Assembly: GCA_964636125.1 (NCBI GenBank)
Contig: CAZWPX010000001.1
Span: 62,001 to 126,000 of the forward strand
Direction of reading: 5' to 3'
DNA length: 64,000 nucleotides
Source of the DNA: CAJINA01 sp964636125
GTDB taxonomy: Bacteria > Desulfobacterota > Desulfobacteria > Desulfobacterales > CAJINA01
Shown: positions 8,402-17,878 of the stretch, one piece after another
Layout: every line of letters begins with the position of its first letter
How positions within the stretch are numbered: position 1 is the stretch's first letter
Translations under genes and position numbers: made by a program
Notes under the pieces: model-generated
What the model was told of the DNA's origin: nothing
The model's database searches: none
What the model saw: the letters and a program-made list of their open reading frames with translations, nothing else

Positions 8402-8450
8402 TTGTGTGCCGCGCCACAAGTTGCATCCCGCGCCAAATTTGGCGCGGGAT
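8402..8450. promoter_or_regulatory. 26-bp perfect palindrome and adjacent TTGTG/CACAA dyad
   Basis: 8425-8450 is a perfect 26-bp palindrome centred on AAATTT, with arms reading ATCCCGCGCC and GGCGCGGGAT. Next to it, 8402-8419 is a TTGTG…CACAA dyad around GCCGCGC. They lie 42-90 bases upstream of the sigma-54 activator gene, in the 186-bp gap after the repeat-protein gene. An operator or autoregulatory site is the simplest reading. The palindrome could also fold as a terminator for the operon upstream, although no clear T-run follows. Confidence 0.5.
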
Positions 8451-8546
8451 GGGCGTTCATTACAAGCATCGAGCTGTATAGTCGGTGTGTTATGAATTGT
8501 CCAGAGAAAAAACGGTGCGGCCCCGAAACGTGGGATTGATTCAGTC

Positions 8547-11500
8547 CTAAAACGGATAGTGCTCAATATGTTTCAGGATACGGTTGCGTTTGCGTTCTTT
8601 GATGATCGACCAGGGGCCGGTAGCACCCTCAACCTCGTTTTGGATTTCCATAAGGCCGTCTCTCAGCAACTCTTCATCGCCCCCGCAGCTCTTCTTTAGT
8701 GCGTCCAGTTGAACCAGGTATATGATTTCCGCCCTGACTTTGGGCGGAATCTGGAGGACTGCAAAAGACTGTTTTTTACCGGATTTTTTAAGTTTCACAA
8801 TTTTTTGGGTATAGGCTTTTTCAAAATATTTCAGGGCCAGGTCATAGTTCTGTTTGCCGAAGTTTTTCATGCCCCGTTTGGCGGCGGTCTTTTTATCAAC
8901 GGTGGCATCGAAGGCGGCCAGCGCGGAGGCCGCGGGTACCCGAGGTGTTGGTACCGCCGCGACCGAAGTCCGGGGCGCCTGTTGGGCTGCCAGGAGTGCC
9001 TGCTGCCGCTTGACCAGTTCCGCCCTCTGGATGTTGAGGCTGCTCATGCGGGCCTGGGCGATAAACAGAACTTCCAGGCGGCCTTCCAGGGATTGTGCCT
9101 TTTTAGCCGCCAGGCGGTAATTGCTCTGGGCCTTTTCAAGGTTAGCGTCGGTTTCAGGGCGCATATAGGCCAGTTTGTCACCGGCTTCAACATCCTGGAA
9201 AAAGGCGACGAGCTGACGGGCGTTCTCCTGTTCCTGCTTATTAAGATCTTCCAGGACCGGTGGCAGTTTTTCCAGGGCCAGGCGCATTCCCGGCTCCCAT
9301 CCAGCAGGCTTCAGGCTGGCCCGGACCTGTGCATATACCTGTCCGGCCTGTTCTTGCCGGGCTTTCGATTCCAGGGCGGTACGCTGTGCGTTGCAGGTTT
9401 CGATTTTCAGTTTGGTCAGAAAGGTCAGGTCCGCAATCCCGGCGAGATCCGGCAACTTTTTATTTGCCAGGCGGTAGGCCGAAAGGGCCATGTTGAGGTT
9501 GTCTATGGTTTCAGGTTTTTGGGTGGTCAGGCGGTCGCCCTCATCAATGAGTTCAAAAAAGGTAGACAGCCGGTTGCTGGCCGTTTTGAGGGCTGGGTCC
9601 GGGTGCGTGGATAACAGGGCCTCATTTTCAACCAGGAGAGCCTGGGCTGTTTTCCAGGTCACCGGCGTCAGGGCTGCGATGATCCGGTCGTAGGATTTTC
9701 GGGCCAGGTCTTGCTGCTCCCCCGTGGCCATCAGGTCCTGGCGTTCAACAACGGCACGAATTTTTTGTCTGACAAGCACACCCGTGTCCATGCTGGCAGG
9801 CAGGGATTGGCTTTTTTCCACGGCTTTACGGTAACTGTTAAGGGCGCTGTTGAGGCTCTGCGGGGTAGGCGGCTGGCTATTGGCCAGGCGGTCACCGGCC
9901 TCGAGAGCCTTAAAAACCGCTGCAAGGGTTAAAAGGTCGGCTTTGCGCGTGGCATCGAGGCGCTGCACCAGCAGGGCCTGCTGATCGATAACCAGGCCGC
10001 GGGCCAGTCGCCAGTCGCCTGTGTCCAGGGCCACAACGATTTTCTGATAGGTCTCTTCACTTTCCTGAAGGAGTAGTTTGGCCTGCAAACTCGATTTTTC
10101 CTTTTCAATGCCGTTCATCTTAATGCGTGTAATAAAGTCAACATCCAGGCTGGCAGGCAGGGTTTGGGCCTTCTGGTCGGCCCGCTGGTAAAACATGGCC
10201 GCCATTTCCAGATTTTCAATTGTGGCTGGCTGGCTGGCGGCAAAACGGTCCCCTTCGTCTATGGATCCGAAAAAGTCCACCAGAGACGCCATGGCTGCTT
10301 TGCTGGCCGGATCCAGGTTTGCCATCAGCAGTGCGCGATTGTCTGCCAGCATGGTTTGGGCTGTTTGCCATTCAGTGGGATTCAGGGCCACGCCGAGTGT
10401 CGCCCAGGTTTGGGCGGCCAGGGCTTTCTGCTTTTCGTCTGCCAGGGAAGCTTGTCGGTTGACGGTGGCCTGAATCTTTTCCCGGGCAATAAACCCGGCA
10501 TCCAGATTCGCTGGCAGGCCGCGTCCGATCTCCTGGGCTTGCCGGTAGCTGTCCAGGGCTTCTTCAAGATGCCCGGAAGTCAGGGGCTGGGTGGCGGCTT
10601 TCAGGTCGCCCGCATCGATATGCTTGAAAAACGCCGCCAGGGACAGCACGGCGGTTCTCTCCTGCGGGGCCAGTTGTTGCGCTAGAAAATCCTGTTGTTG
10701 ATAGAGCCGTTTTCGGGCTTGCGTCCAGTTGTCGGGATTCAGGTCGGCCGATATCTGTGCCAGCGCTCCCGCCGCCGCCTGTTTTTGCAAACGGGTCTCC
10801 AGCCGGGTTGCAAGCACAGCATTTTCCCCGATTTTTTCCTGGTACAGGGGCGTGAGGTTAAAATCCGGGGGCAGCTTTTCCGCGGCTGCTGCGGCCGCTT
10901 GGTAGGCTGCCAGGGCGCCAGTGAGGTTTTCCGGTGTTTCGGGACGCTGGCCGGTCAAACGGTCTCCCTGGTTCAAGGACTGGAAAAAGCTCCCAAGGGT
11001 TGCCATCTGCATTTTACGCTCTGGATTCAGGTAACCATTGAGCAGTTGTTGATTTTCATCCAGCAATTTGCTGGCGGCGTTCCGGTCCGCGCGTACTGTG
11101 GCGGCCAGGATCGTAGCATACAGGGCGCCGGCCTCCTGCCGCAACTGGATCTCTTTGGCTGAGGCCGCGTCATACAGGGTGGGCGATGCTTCCGATTCGA
11201 TGCGTCCCTTGTGGTGCAGGTAGACCGACTTTACAAAAAATTCATCGGCCTGTTCCCGGGAACGGGGAATTTCCACCGATGTGCCTGAAACGGTTTTAAA
11301 CGGTTTGCCATTGACGAAGACCCGGTACTCGGTCGGTTTTTGCACAGTTCTCGGCAGGGGCCAGCTGACAACGTTGAGTTCTCCCTGACGCTGGACCGCC
11401 AGTTTTTCAGGTGCCGGCAGGGCAAAACTGAGTGTCAGTTTATAAACCCGATTGTCCAGGACATGCACAATGGCGGCAAACTTGCTGATACTTTCTGCGG

Positions 11501-12080
11501 TGGCTTTGTAGTCCTGTTTGTTTTCCAGGGGGAGGCGGTCAATCCCCATGGGGAAATCTTTGAAGGTGTCGCTTTGGGGCAGCCACAGGCGCAGGTTTTC
11601 TTCATCGACCGATTTAACCACACCATAGAATTGTTCAAATTTTACCCCGGCGTCCCGGGCACGCTTTTGCATCTCCGGTTCGAAAACCTGTTTTAAGATG
11701 ATCACATTCCGGATTTTTATTTTTTCAGCACCCTCGCTGGTGCTCAATTTCTGGAACAATACCCGGAAAGGATAGTCCTTGTAGGCGTTTTTTTCCACAC
11801 TGAATGCCTGGCGGGTGACGAATTCGACAGCCGCGGCCGGGCTGCACGCACCGGCGACGATTCCAATCCAAACGACCAGCAGCAGGAACTGGACCATCCG
11901 GCCGGCCGGCACTGAAAACAGGCTGGCGGTGCGTGCGGCCGGGTTCCTGACCGCCGCAGACGATTTTGGGGCTCCGGGGAGCCACGCGCCACGGCCGGGG
12001 CTGTGCGCCAGGCGCCGATTACCGGGTTTGTTTTTCAAGGGACCGGGGTCATTATTTTTATTCAGGGTAAAGATGAACAT
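8547..12080 (-). CDS. large envelope protein with six ~119-residue tandem repeats
   Basis: 1177 residues, last gene of the five-gene operon. The hydrophobic run at ~62-80 ends in V-A-G-A-C, so it is either a lipoprotein made from the internal Met62 or a protein anchored with a 60-residue cytosolic tail. Then come a unique region (~85-215), a fibronectin-III-like stretch (~222-300), and six tandem repeats at ~311-432, 433-551, 552-669, 670-788, 789-907 and 908-1026. Each has the pattern …W-x2-A-x-x-L-…-L-x-x-F-F-x-x-I-x-x-G-D-R-L-…-P-x-T-x-x-N-L-x-x-A-…-Y-R-x-A. The tail (~1060-1177) has a TPR-like helix pair. The start overlaps the ATPase gene by 19 bases. I recognise no named family. Confidence 0.75.
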   Translation of the reverse strand: MFIFTLNKNNDPGPLKNKPGNRRLAHSPGRGAWLPGAPKSSAAVRNPAARTASLFSVPAGRMVQFLLLVVWIGIVAGACSPAAAVEFVTRQAFSVEKNAYKDYPFRVLFQKLSTSEGAEKIKIRNVIILKQVFEPEMQKRARDAGVKFEQFYGVVKSVDEENLRLWLPQSDTFKDFPMGIDRLPLENKQDYKATAESISKFAAIVHVLDNRVYKLTLSFALPAPEKLAVQRQGELNVVSWPLPRTVQKPTEYRVFVNGKPFKTVSGTSVEIPRSREQADEFFVKSVYLHHKGRIESEASPTLYDAASAKEIQLRQEAGALYATILAATVRADRNAASKLLDENQQLLNGYLNPERKMQMATLGSFFQSLNQGDRLTGQRPETPENLTGALAAYQAAAAAAEKLPPDFNLTPLYQEKIGENAVLATRLETRLQKQAAAGALAQISADLNPDNWTQARKRLYQQQDFLAQQLAPQERTAVLSLAAFFKHIDAGDLKAATQPLTSGHLEEALDSYRQAQEIGRGLPANLDAGFIAREKIQATVNRQASLADEKQKALAAQTWATLGVALNPTEWQTAQTMLADNRALLMANLDPASKAAMASLVDFFGSIDEGDRFAASQPATIENLEMAAMFYQRADQKAQTLPASLDVDFITRIKMNGIEKEKSSLQAKLLLQESEETYQKIVVALDTGDWRLARGLVIDQQALLVQRLDATRKADLLTLAAVFKALEAGDRLANSQPPTPQSLNSALNSYRKAVEKSQSLPASMDTGVLVRQKIRAVVERQDLMATGEQQDLARKSYDRIIAALTPVTWKTAQALLVENEALLSTHPDPALKTASNRLSTFFELIDEGDRLTTQKPETIDNLNMALSAYRLANKKLPDLAGIADLTFLTKLKIETCNAQRTALESKARQEQAGQVYAQVRASLKPAGWEPGMRLALEKLPPVLEDLNKQEQENARQLVAFFQDVEAGDKLAYMRPETDANLEKAQSNYRLAAKKAQSLEGRLEVLFIAQARMSSLNIQRAELVKRQQALLAAQQAPRTSVAAVPTPRVPAASALAAFDATVDKKTAAKRGMKNFGKQNYDLALKYFEKAYTQKIVKLKKSGKKQSFAVLQIPPKVRAEIIYLVQLDALKKSCGGDEELLRDGLMEIQNEVEGATGPWSIIKERKRNRILKHIEHYPF

Positions 12081-12856
12081 AGTCCGTCTCTTTCAGATCT
12101 TTCGATCTGATGTTCAAAGAAGGTTTCAGGTGCATGACTCTTGAAGATGTCAATCCGTTTGTGCTCGCTTTCAGACTGCGTGTCACCCTGACTGTTTTGC
12201 ATGGTAACCTGCAGAGAGTCATACAACTCAAAATGGGGGTCGTCTTTAATTTCAGACCCGATCCAGTGGTCGATGAAAAAAATCGTCTGCACGGCTTTGC
12301 TGTAGCCGCCGCGTACTGTCTTCCAGAAATAGAGGCGCCGTTCGGCATCCAGGTTGGTCAACGGTTCATCCAGGAACCAGACCGGTTTTTTATCGTCCAG
12401 GACAATATCCATGAGTACTTTCTGCTGCTGACCGCCGGATAGCAGGTCCGGGAACTGGTGTGTTGAGAAGGTCAGGGCCTTTTCCGGGTCCGAGCCATTG
12501 AGCATGCGATAATTGTCACGAGTGGAAACCGGCAGGAAGAAGGCTTTCTGGGGGTAGATGCAAAAGCTCTTTTCCCGGATGTCAGCTGCTTTCAGGGGGG
12601 TCAGGCCGCTGCCTTGGTAAGCGGTATCATCGAAAGATGCCGTACCCCTGCCCGGGATGCTTTTTCTACTGATCTGTCCGGCTGTCAGGGCCAGCATGCT
12701 GATAAACGTGGTCTTGCCGGAACCGTTGTCTCCTTCCAGATAGTAGATGCCGTCGGAAAAAACCAGGCGGCCATTTTCCTGTGACGTGAAGGTAATTGAA
12801 GATGAGACCCCCCACTCCAGAACCAGGGGAAAAATCACCTCAAACCGGCCGGGCAT
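12062..12856 (-). CDS. ABC transporter ATP-binding protein
   Basis: 264 residues from the ATG at 12856, which has GGGAGG 7 bases upstream; a longer form would overlap the permease gene. All ABC ATPase motifs are present: Walker A G-D-N-G-S-G-K-T-T, a Q-loop Y-P-Q-K, signature L-S-G-G-Q-Q-Q-K, Walker B V-W-F-L-D-E-P-L-T-N-L-D, and H-loop F-I-D-H-W. It starts 4 bases after the permease stop codon and overlaps the repeat-protein gene, so it is surely the motor for that permease. Compared with export ATPases the region between Q-loop and signature is ordinary in length. The substrate or mechanical task is unknown. Confidence 0.85.
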   Translation of the reverse strand: MPGRFEVIFPLVLEWGVSSSITFTSQENGRLVFSDGIYYLEGDNGSGKTTFISMLALTAGQISRKSIPGRGTASFDDTAYQGSGLTPLKAADIREKSFCIYPQKAFFLPVSTRDNYRMLNGSDPEKALTFSTHQFPDLLSGGQQQKVLMDIVLDDKKPVWFLDEPLTNLDAERRLYFWKTVRGGYSKAVQTIFFIDHWIGSEIKDDPHFELYDSLQVTMQNSQGDTQSESEHKRIDIFKSHAPETFFEHQIERSERDGLCSSLP

Positions 12857-12860
12857 ATGC

Positions 12861-14339
12861 TTACCTCCCTTTATGCAGCATGGCAAGGTTCAGGTTTTCG
12901 CCAGTGAGCTGACTGAAGCACCACCTGTTAATTGGAAAAAAGACAATCGCGGCCACTATAAAAGAAACGACCATGGGCAGCCCCATGGTCATGGCTGCCG
13001 ACGTGGCCATTCCGGCAGCCAGCGGTCCGGCCGCATACAGGTATGCCAGGCCGCCCTTTACCAGCAGCATCAAACCCAAAGGGAGCAGCCAGAAAATCAT
13101 CAGCAGCTCACGCACCCTGTTTTTAAACATCAGTAAAAAAGCCAGCTCCGACTTTAAATGGATGAACGCAAAAAGTGAAATCATGAACGGAAACACGATT
13201 CCCATTGAAAGGTCGGTGATATAAAAATTGATGTGGTTGGTGTACAAGTCGGCATTGATCTTATCTGCACGTTCTTTAATGCTGAGTGTCTTTTCAAATG
13301 AAAACATGTAATTGCCCTTAAAATGCAGCCGGCCAAGTTTTTCTATGAAGGCTTCGTTGAGGGCGATATCCTCGTAGAGCATCCAGTGCCAACGGGTGCT
13401 CAGTAAATCGGGCACGTACAAGGGGATGTATCGGGGGTACAACTCTATGCGGCTGTGCTGCCGAGTGGCCCAATAGCCCGGGGGCGGCTGCAGGTAGGTT
13501 TTTTCGATCTCGAGGACCGCGTTTTCCAGGGCCCGGATCGATTCGGCGTAGTCGAGTACGTCGGTGGTATTGTCGTTGGCCATATTCTTGAAAAGCGGAA
13601 AAAGATTCAACGGCACGATCAGGGCCACCCGACTGAAAAACGGGTTTACTGCATGGGTCTTCGCCAGCGGTACTCTTTGGATATTGTTGGTAATGCGCCA
13701 GGTCAGGTCGTTGAACACGGCCAGCCGTTTGCCGCTCAGGTTACCGCGTATCAGGTTGGCGGCATCTGCCAGGTCACCTTTCAAGGTAATGTTGCGTGCG
13801 AGAACAATGTCAAGGTCCAGGCCGCGTCCATTGTGGTCGATATAATTGTTTTTCACCTTGACGGTGTAGGCGTCAGGGTTGTTTTCGACCAGAAAGGCGA
13901 GGGCGGCCCGCTCTATACCGAATAGATCGTAAAGCAGTGCCAGGCCCTGCATTTCCGGATCCGTCTGTTCCGCGTCCGGCTTTAAAGGGCGCTGGAATTG
14001 AACGTACAGGTTGTTCTGGTAGATAAAAGCCATTTTGAGAGGGACGGCATTCAACCGGGATAGTGCCTGTGCGTGCCGGTTATAAAATCGCAAGCCGTCG
14101 GCTTTGCTCCTGAAGCGTAAAAAAAACACGTTGAAGGCCTTTTCCGCGAGAATTTTCTGTTTGCTGCTTTCCGAATCCTGGAACTTTTTAATGTATCCGT
14201 GGGTGTTGAAGCCCAGGGTAAAAAGAAAAGCCGCCACCAGGCAGACAAATCGCTTGCGGGTGGATTTCCGAAAAAGCATTTTCAGGCAGACGGCCAGAAG
14301 TTTCCAAAAATCGTGTTTGAAAAGCAGGGTCAGATACAA
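12861..14339 (-). CDS. ABC transporter permease-like membrane protein, MacB-like topology
   Basis: 492 residues. One N-terminal membrane helix (~31-44), a large ~320-residue presumed periplasmic domain, then three or four C-terminal helices (~375-394, 412-431, 436-469). This order resembles the MacB/FtsX/LolC (type VII) permeases, which move force across the membrane rather than forming a channel. I saw no sequence signature of those families, so the resemblance is in topology only. It starts at TTG with AAGGA 9 bases upstream, 14 bases after the preceding gene, and is followed 4 bases later by the ATPase. Confidence 0.65.
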   Translation of the reverse strand: MYLTLLFKHDFWKLLAVCLKMLFRKSTRKRFVCLVAAFLFTLGFNTHGYIKKFQDSESSKQKILAEKAFNVFFLRFRSKADGLRFYNRHAQALSRLNAVPLKMAFIYQNNLYVQFQRPLKPDAEQTDPEMQGLALLYDLFGIERAALAFLVENNPDAYTVKVKNNYIDHNGRGLDLDIVLARNITLKGDLADAANLIRGNLSGKRLAVFNDLTWRITNNIQRVPLAKTHAVNPFFSRVALIVPLNLFPLFKNMANDNTTDVLDYAESIRALENAVLEIEKTYLQPPPGYWATRQHSRIELYPRYIPLYVPDLLSTRWHWMLYEDIALNEAFIEKLGRLHFKGNYMFSFEKTLSIKERADKINADLYTNHINFYITDLSMGIVFPFMISLFAFIHLKSELAFLLMFKNRVRELLMIFWLLPLGLMLLVKGGLAYLYAAGPLAAGMATSAAMTMGLPMVVSFIVAAIVFFPINRWCFSQLTGENLNLAMLHKGR

Positions 14340-14353
14340 ATCAATTTGTCCTT

Positions 14354-15229
14354 CTAGTGAACATCTTCATATGACCAGATCACAACGGAAGTCTTGTTGC
14401 CGACACCAATGTCCCGGGCATACTTTTTAAGTGCCCGGGCGTATTTCTTCCCGTAACGGGTGACCAGGATAATTTCACCGGCCAGACCGTTGCCATGAAG
14501 GGATTTAAGATTGTCGAGAACTCTCTGGTAATATTCCAGGGTTCCATTTTCAAGGGAAAGCCCCATTTTCTCAGTGTCCAGCTCAGCGGTATCCCGGTAG
14601 GTTTTGAAGTAATATTTATTGTAGTCGGCCGATTCGTAGTAATAGAAATAGGCTCTAAAATCCGGGTTGCCCAGCGCCTTTTTAACTTTCCCGTAATACT
14701 TGCGCAGGTCGGCGTCAAAACTGTTGAAGTCGAAAAAGAGACTGCGCTGCCCGGTGGCCGCCGAGGCTACTGCATCCGGGGCTGCGGATTCAAGCGAGAC
14801 CGCGTCGGCGATGACCAGTGTCGAGTAGTAATCTTTGAGATCGAGGCTGGCTTTCACGGCGCCGTCAAGTACCTTGTAGCGTATATTATTGGTTGTCGGG
14901 TCATAGGCCAGCTCAAGGCGAAAATTTCCGGAAGCCCTGTTTTTGATATTCAGCTGAAGGTCATAGTTGCGGAGAAACGCCGGCGGGTCTGCCACTTTTT
15001 CCCAATAGCCGAAGCGGCCCAGTGAGATTGTTTCCTGCCGGGCACTTTCAACCAGGGCAATAAAATTGTGCCCCGAGGTCGTCCCGGTAACACCTATCCG
15101 CAGGGTTGCATTGGCGGTGTTGCTCAGGTAGATTTTCCGTTCTGGAAACAGGTTTGCGGCGAAGGCGGCGGCGGTGCAAAGGCCGCTGAGGACGAAAAAG
15201 AGGCCGGCCAATTTAATTGTTTTTGGCAT
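14354..15229 (-). CDS. exported protein of unknown function
   Basis: 291 residues with a typical cleavable signal peptide (K-L-A-G-L-F-F-V-L-S-G-L, then A-A-A-F-A-A). The mature part is rich in Tyr and Lys, especially around residues 180-215 (Y-Y-G-K-V-K-K…Y-F-Y-Y-Y-E-S-A-D-Y-N-K-Y-Y-F-K). No catalytic motif is visible. It sits between the VWA gene (48-base gap) and the permease (14-base gap), with AAGGAACG before its ATG. The context suggests a periplasmic partner of the ABC complex or of the VWA protein. Confidence 0.65.
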   Translation of the reverse strand: MPKTIKLAGLFFVLSGLCTAAAFAANLFPERKIYLSNTANATLRIGVTGTTSGHNFIALVESARQETISLGRFGYWEKVADPPAFLRNYDLQLNIKNRASGNFRLELAYDPTTNNIRYKVLDGAVKASLDLKDYYSTLVIADAVSLESAAPDAVASAATGQRSLFFDFNSFDADLRKYYGKVKKALGNPDFRAYFYYYESADYNKYYFKTYRDTAELDTEKMGLSLENGTLEYYQRVLDNLKSLHGNGLAGEIILVTRYGKKYARALKKYARDIGVGNKTSVVIWSYEDVH

Positions 15230-15277
15230 GACGTTCCTTTTTTCAGTTTTAACCAGGGTTTTGCGAATCGGGCTTTT

Positions 15278-17605
15278 TTACTGGCCAGAGGCTTCCCCGG
15301 TGACATAGAGATCTTCAACCTTGAGGTACATGAACTTGCGCTGGATCGCCTGATTGAAGGAGTTCAGGTGAAATCCCCGACCGGACAGGTATTCGGTCAA
15401 CGGTCCCCGGGTTTCTCCCAGGGCACTGTTCCACTGGACATTTTTACCGATACCCTTGTTGGTCAGGGCCTCGTAAAAAACAGCATCCGCGGTTTTCAAC
15501 ATCTTGCGTTCAATGAGCGGTTTAATGTGGTCATACAATTTACGGCACGTTTCGATATCATCGACACTGACCAGGGAGTTGATAATGACCAGTTTCTTAA
15601 GGTCGGACAGGGAGACATCATCCTGGATACGGGCCGCCCGCAGGTAGGCTTCTATGGGTTTGGCCGGTATGGCGATGCGTTCTTCCCAGACAGCGGGAGA
15701 TTTGAAATCCTCGATATACTTTGTCACGTGATTCAGCACTTGGATTTTTCGGTCGCTCCACTTGCGCATTTCGGTCAGCAATTGATCATCTGAGAAGAAA
15801 AGGACCACGTCCCTGGAGATTTCAGTGTTCGGGCTGCTGCTGAAGACATGGTCAATGTAGTCTTTGACACCCCCGAGCAGGCGGCGCTGCTGGGCCGCAA
15901 AGTATTTTTTGCGCTCCTGTTGAGATTGCAGAACTTTCCTTTCAAACTGAAACTGTCGCACATTGATGGCCTGGCCGTCTGCGCTGCTGTCGGTATAGCG
16001 GGACATTAACACCTTGAGATCATTGTAAGTGTCGGTGGGGGTGTCTTCCAGGTTGGGACTGGCCTGGCGGACACCGGTTTCCCGGGGATAAATAAAATAG
16101 ATACTCAGATTCAAGGTCTTGGCTTTTTGAATGGTTTCGGCCAGCACTGCTTCGTTAAGATCGTTGGGGCCTGCATCCGTGATGATAAACAGGAGTTTTT
16201 GATGCAGCGGCAGAATTGTTTTATCGTCCTGCAGCATCTGGATTTCATCCAGGACCTTGACCAATGCGCGCATGAGGGGTTCCGCGTAGTTGCGGTCTTT
16301 GGATTCCCGGGGGAATATGATCTGTTCCGGCCGCTTGACCCGCACGAAATTGGGTTCAGCCTGGGGGTCTTCATCGCTGTTATCAGAATCCCAGTAGGCA
16401 AATGTGCGATTGACCCGCAGCCCGATGCCTTCGTGTTTCATATCCCGCACGGCCACATTGAAAGATTTTACGTAGTCTGCAAAGGGACGCATGCTCTGGG
16501 AGACATCCAGAAGAAAGAATGTGTTCAGGTTCTTTTTCATTGAGCGCGCCAGCAGACGCATCAGGCGGGGGGTAAACGCCCCGGGTATGAATACCCGGGT
16601 CCGGCCGGTATCGTTGAAGTATTCCGGGTTGCCCAATTGGGGAAATCCGAAATGGGTGTAAAACCGGTGCAGGCTCTCCTGGTCGAGTTTTTCGACAATG
16701 TCCCTGAAAAGGCGCTCTTGCATATACGCGTGATCCACGTAAAATCGGTTGATCTCGTCTGTCTGGGTGGACGGTTCCTCTGCGGTGGCATTATCAAAAA
16801 ACGGGACCCGCTGCCGGGGGTGGTAGTAGAGCCTGGAGCGCCAGAGGGTGATATACTTCTTTTCAACCCAGCCGATGATGCCGTAATCCTCCACATTGCC
16901 GCGGTAGTCCAGTTCATTGAAATCCTGGCCTAAAAGGTAGTAGTCCCCGCGGAAATCAAGGATCTTGTAAAAATCGTAATCTATCAGGCTCTCCGGGGGT
17001 GTGGCCATGTCCTGGCGGCCCTCCTCCCAGCTTGTCCAGATAGTCGGGAAAGAACTCGCTTCGCCGGGTAAACTCAGGAAGCCGTAAACCGGAATATAGG
17101 CCTTTTCCTTATCAAGGAGGGCATTGTACCAAAGAAAGCCCTTCTCAAAATCGCTTACGCCAATTTTAAATTTTTTGCGGCCCCGCTGCTGGACAATCTG
17201 AACTTCGTGCTTTTCCCAGTCGATATCAGTTACAAAAAATACTTCCTGAAAAGAGATTTTTTCCTGCGGTGTCAGGCTCTGCAGGTGCCCAACGGGAAAG
17301 GAAGCCTTGGCATGGCAGACGAAAAAAGACCCTTTATTCGGGTTGCTGCTGAAAGTATAACCGGCGCTGTTCTCTTTGGCTGCGCTGGACAGATTGGTGT
17401 CGAGGCCATGGTACAGGCGCCTGAGGGTTTGTTTGAATCCGTCTAACTCAAATTGCCCCACCCGGTCTTTGTCGATGGAACTGGGGCATTTGAGGTTGAC
17501 CCGCCGATCGGCATTAAAATCAGGGGCGGCGGCCTCCACCGGGGTGATGCTGAAGATGAAAATGCCGGCCATAAGCCAGGGCAATGATTTTTTCAGTAGG
17601 GCCAT
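15278..17605 (-). CDS. exported VWA-domain protein
   Basis: 775 residues from the ATG at 17605 (GGAGG upstream), which exposes a clean signal peptide (L-P-W-L-M-A-G-I-F-I-F-S-I-T-P-V-E-A-A-A). Residues ~210-260 contain an SH3-like stretch (G-W-V-E-K-K-Y-I-T-L-W). A VWA domain spans ~355-535 with an intact metal site: D367-x-S-x-S and the later T-D-A-G aspartate at 477. The C-terminal ~240 residues are helical and unassigned. VWA domains bind protein partners through a metal ion. As first gene of the operon it is a likely sensor or adaptor in the periplasm. Confidence 0.8.
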   Translation of the reverse strand: MALLKKSLPWLMAGIFIFSITPVEAAAPDFNADRRVNLKCPSSIDKDRVGQFELDGFKQTLRRLYHGLDTNLSSAAKENSAGYTFSSNPNKGSFFVCHAKASFPVGHLQSLTPQEKISFQEVFFVTDIDWEKHEVQIVQQRGRKKFKIGVSDFEKGFLWYNALLDKEKAYIPVYGFLSLPGEASSFPTIWTSWEEGRQDMATPPESLIDYDFYKILDFRGDYYLLGQDFNELDYRGNVEDYGIIGWVEKKYITLWRSRLYYHPRQRVPFFDNATAEEPSTQTDEINRFYVDHAYMQERLFRDIVEKLDQESLHRFYTHFGFPQLGNPEYFNDTGRTRVFIPGAFTPRLMRLLARSMKKNLNTFFLLDVSQSMRPFADYVKSFNVAVRDMKHEGIGLRVNRTFAYWDSDNSDEDPQAEPNFVRVKRPEQIIFPRESKDRNYAEPLMRALVKVLDEIQMLQDDKTILPLHQKLLFIITDAGPNDLNEAVLAETIQKAKTLNLSIYFIYPRETGVRQASPNLEDTPTDTYNDLKVLMSRYTDSSADGQAINVRQFQFERKVLQSQQERKKYFAAQQRRLLGGVKDYIDHVFSSSPNTEISRDVVLFFSDDQLLTEMRKWSDRKIQVLNHVTKYIEDFKSPAVWEERIAIPAKPIEAYLRAARIQDDVSLSDLKKLVIINSLVSVDDIETCRKLYDHIKPLIERKMLKTADAVFYEALTNKGIGKNVQWNSALGETRGPLTEYLSGRGFHLNSFNQAIQRKFMYLKVEDLYVTGEASGQ

Positions 17606-17878
17606 TTTACGTCCTCCAAATTTTCCGTTCCAGGGTGTGGCCTGCGGGGTGAATTCCGGACCTTGTGCATCCATCCGGGATGGATCGGGGAAACTATAGT
17701 TAAATTAAGTTGTTATGTCAATAGCTTCTCGGCTCAAAAGCCTGCTAAAAAAGATTGCTGAATAGCGGGTGTCATTTTTGTTTACTAAATAGTATCTTTA
17801 GCTAAGTCTGCCGGCTAAAAGACGAAAGTGCCCGGTAGCCGGTATTGAGCGAATTTTAATAAGGACCTGGATTTTGCC
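17606..17878. other. divergent intergenic region
   Basis: Gap of 273 bases between the start of the VWA operon (minus) and the methyltransferase gene (plus). It must carry both promoters. The stretch 17690-17790 is AT-rich (TTAAATTAAGTTG and TAAATAGTATC), but I could not assign convincing -35/-10 pairs. No ORF is credible here. Confidence 0.3.
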
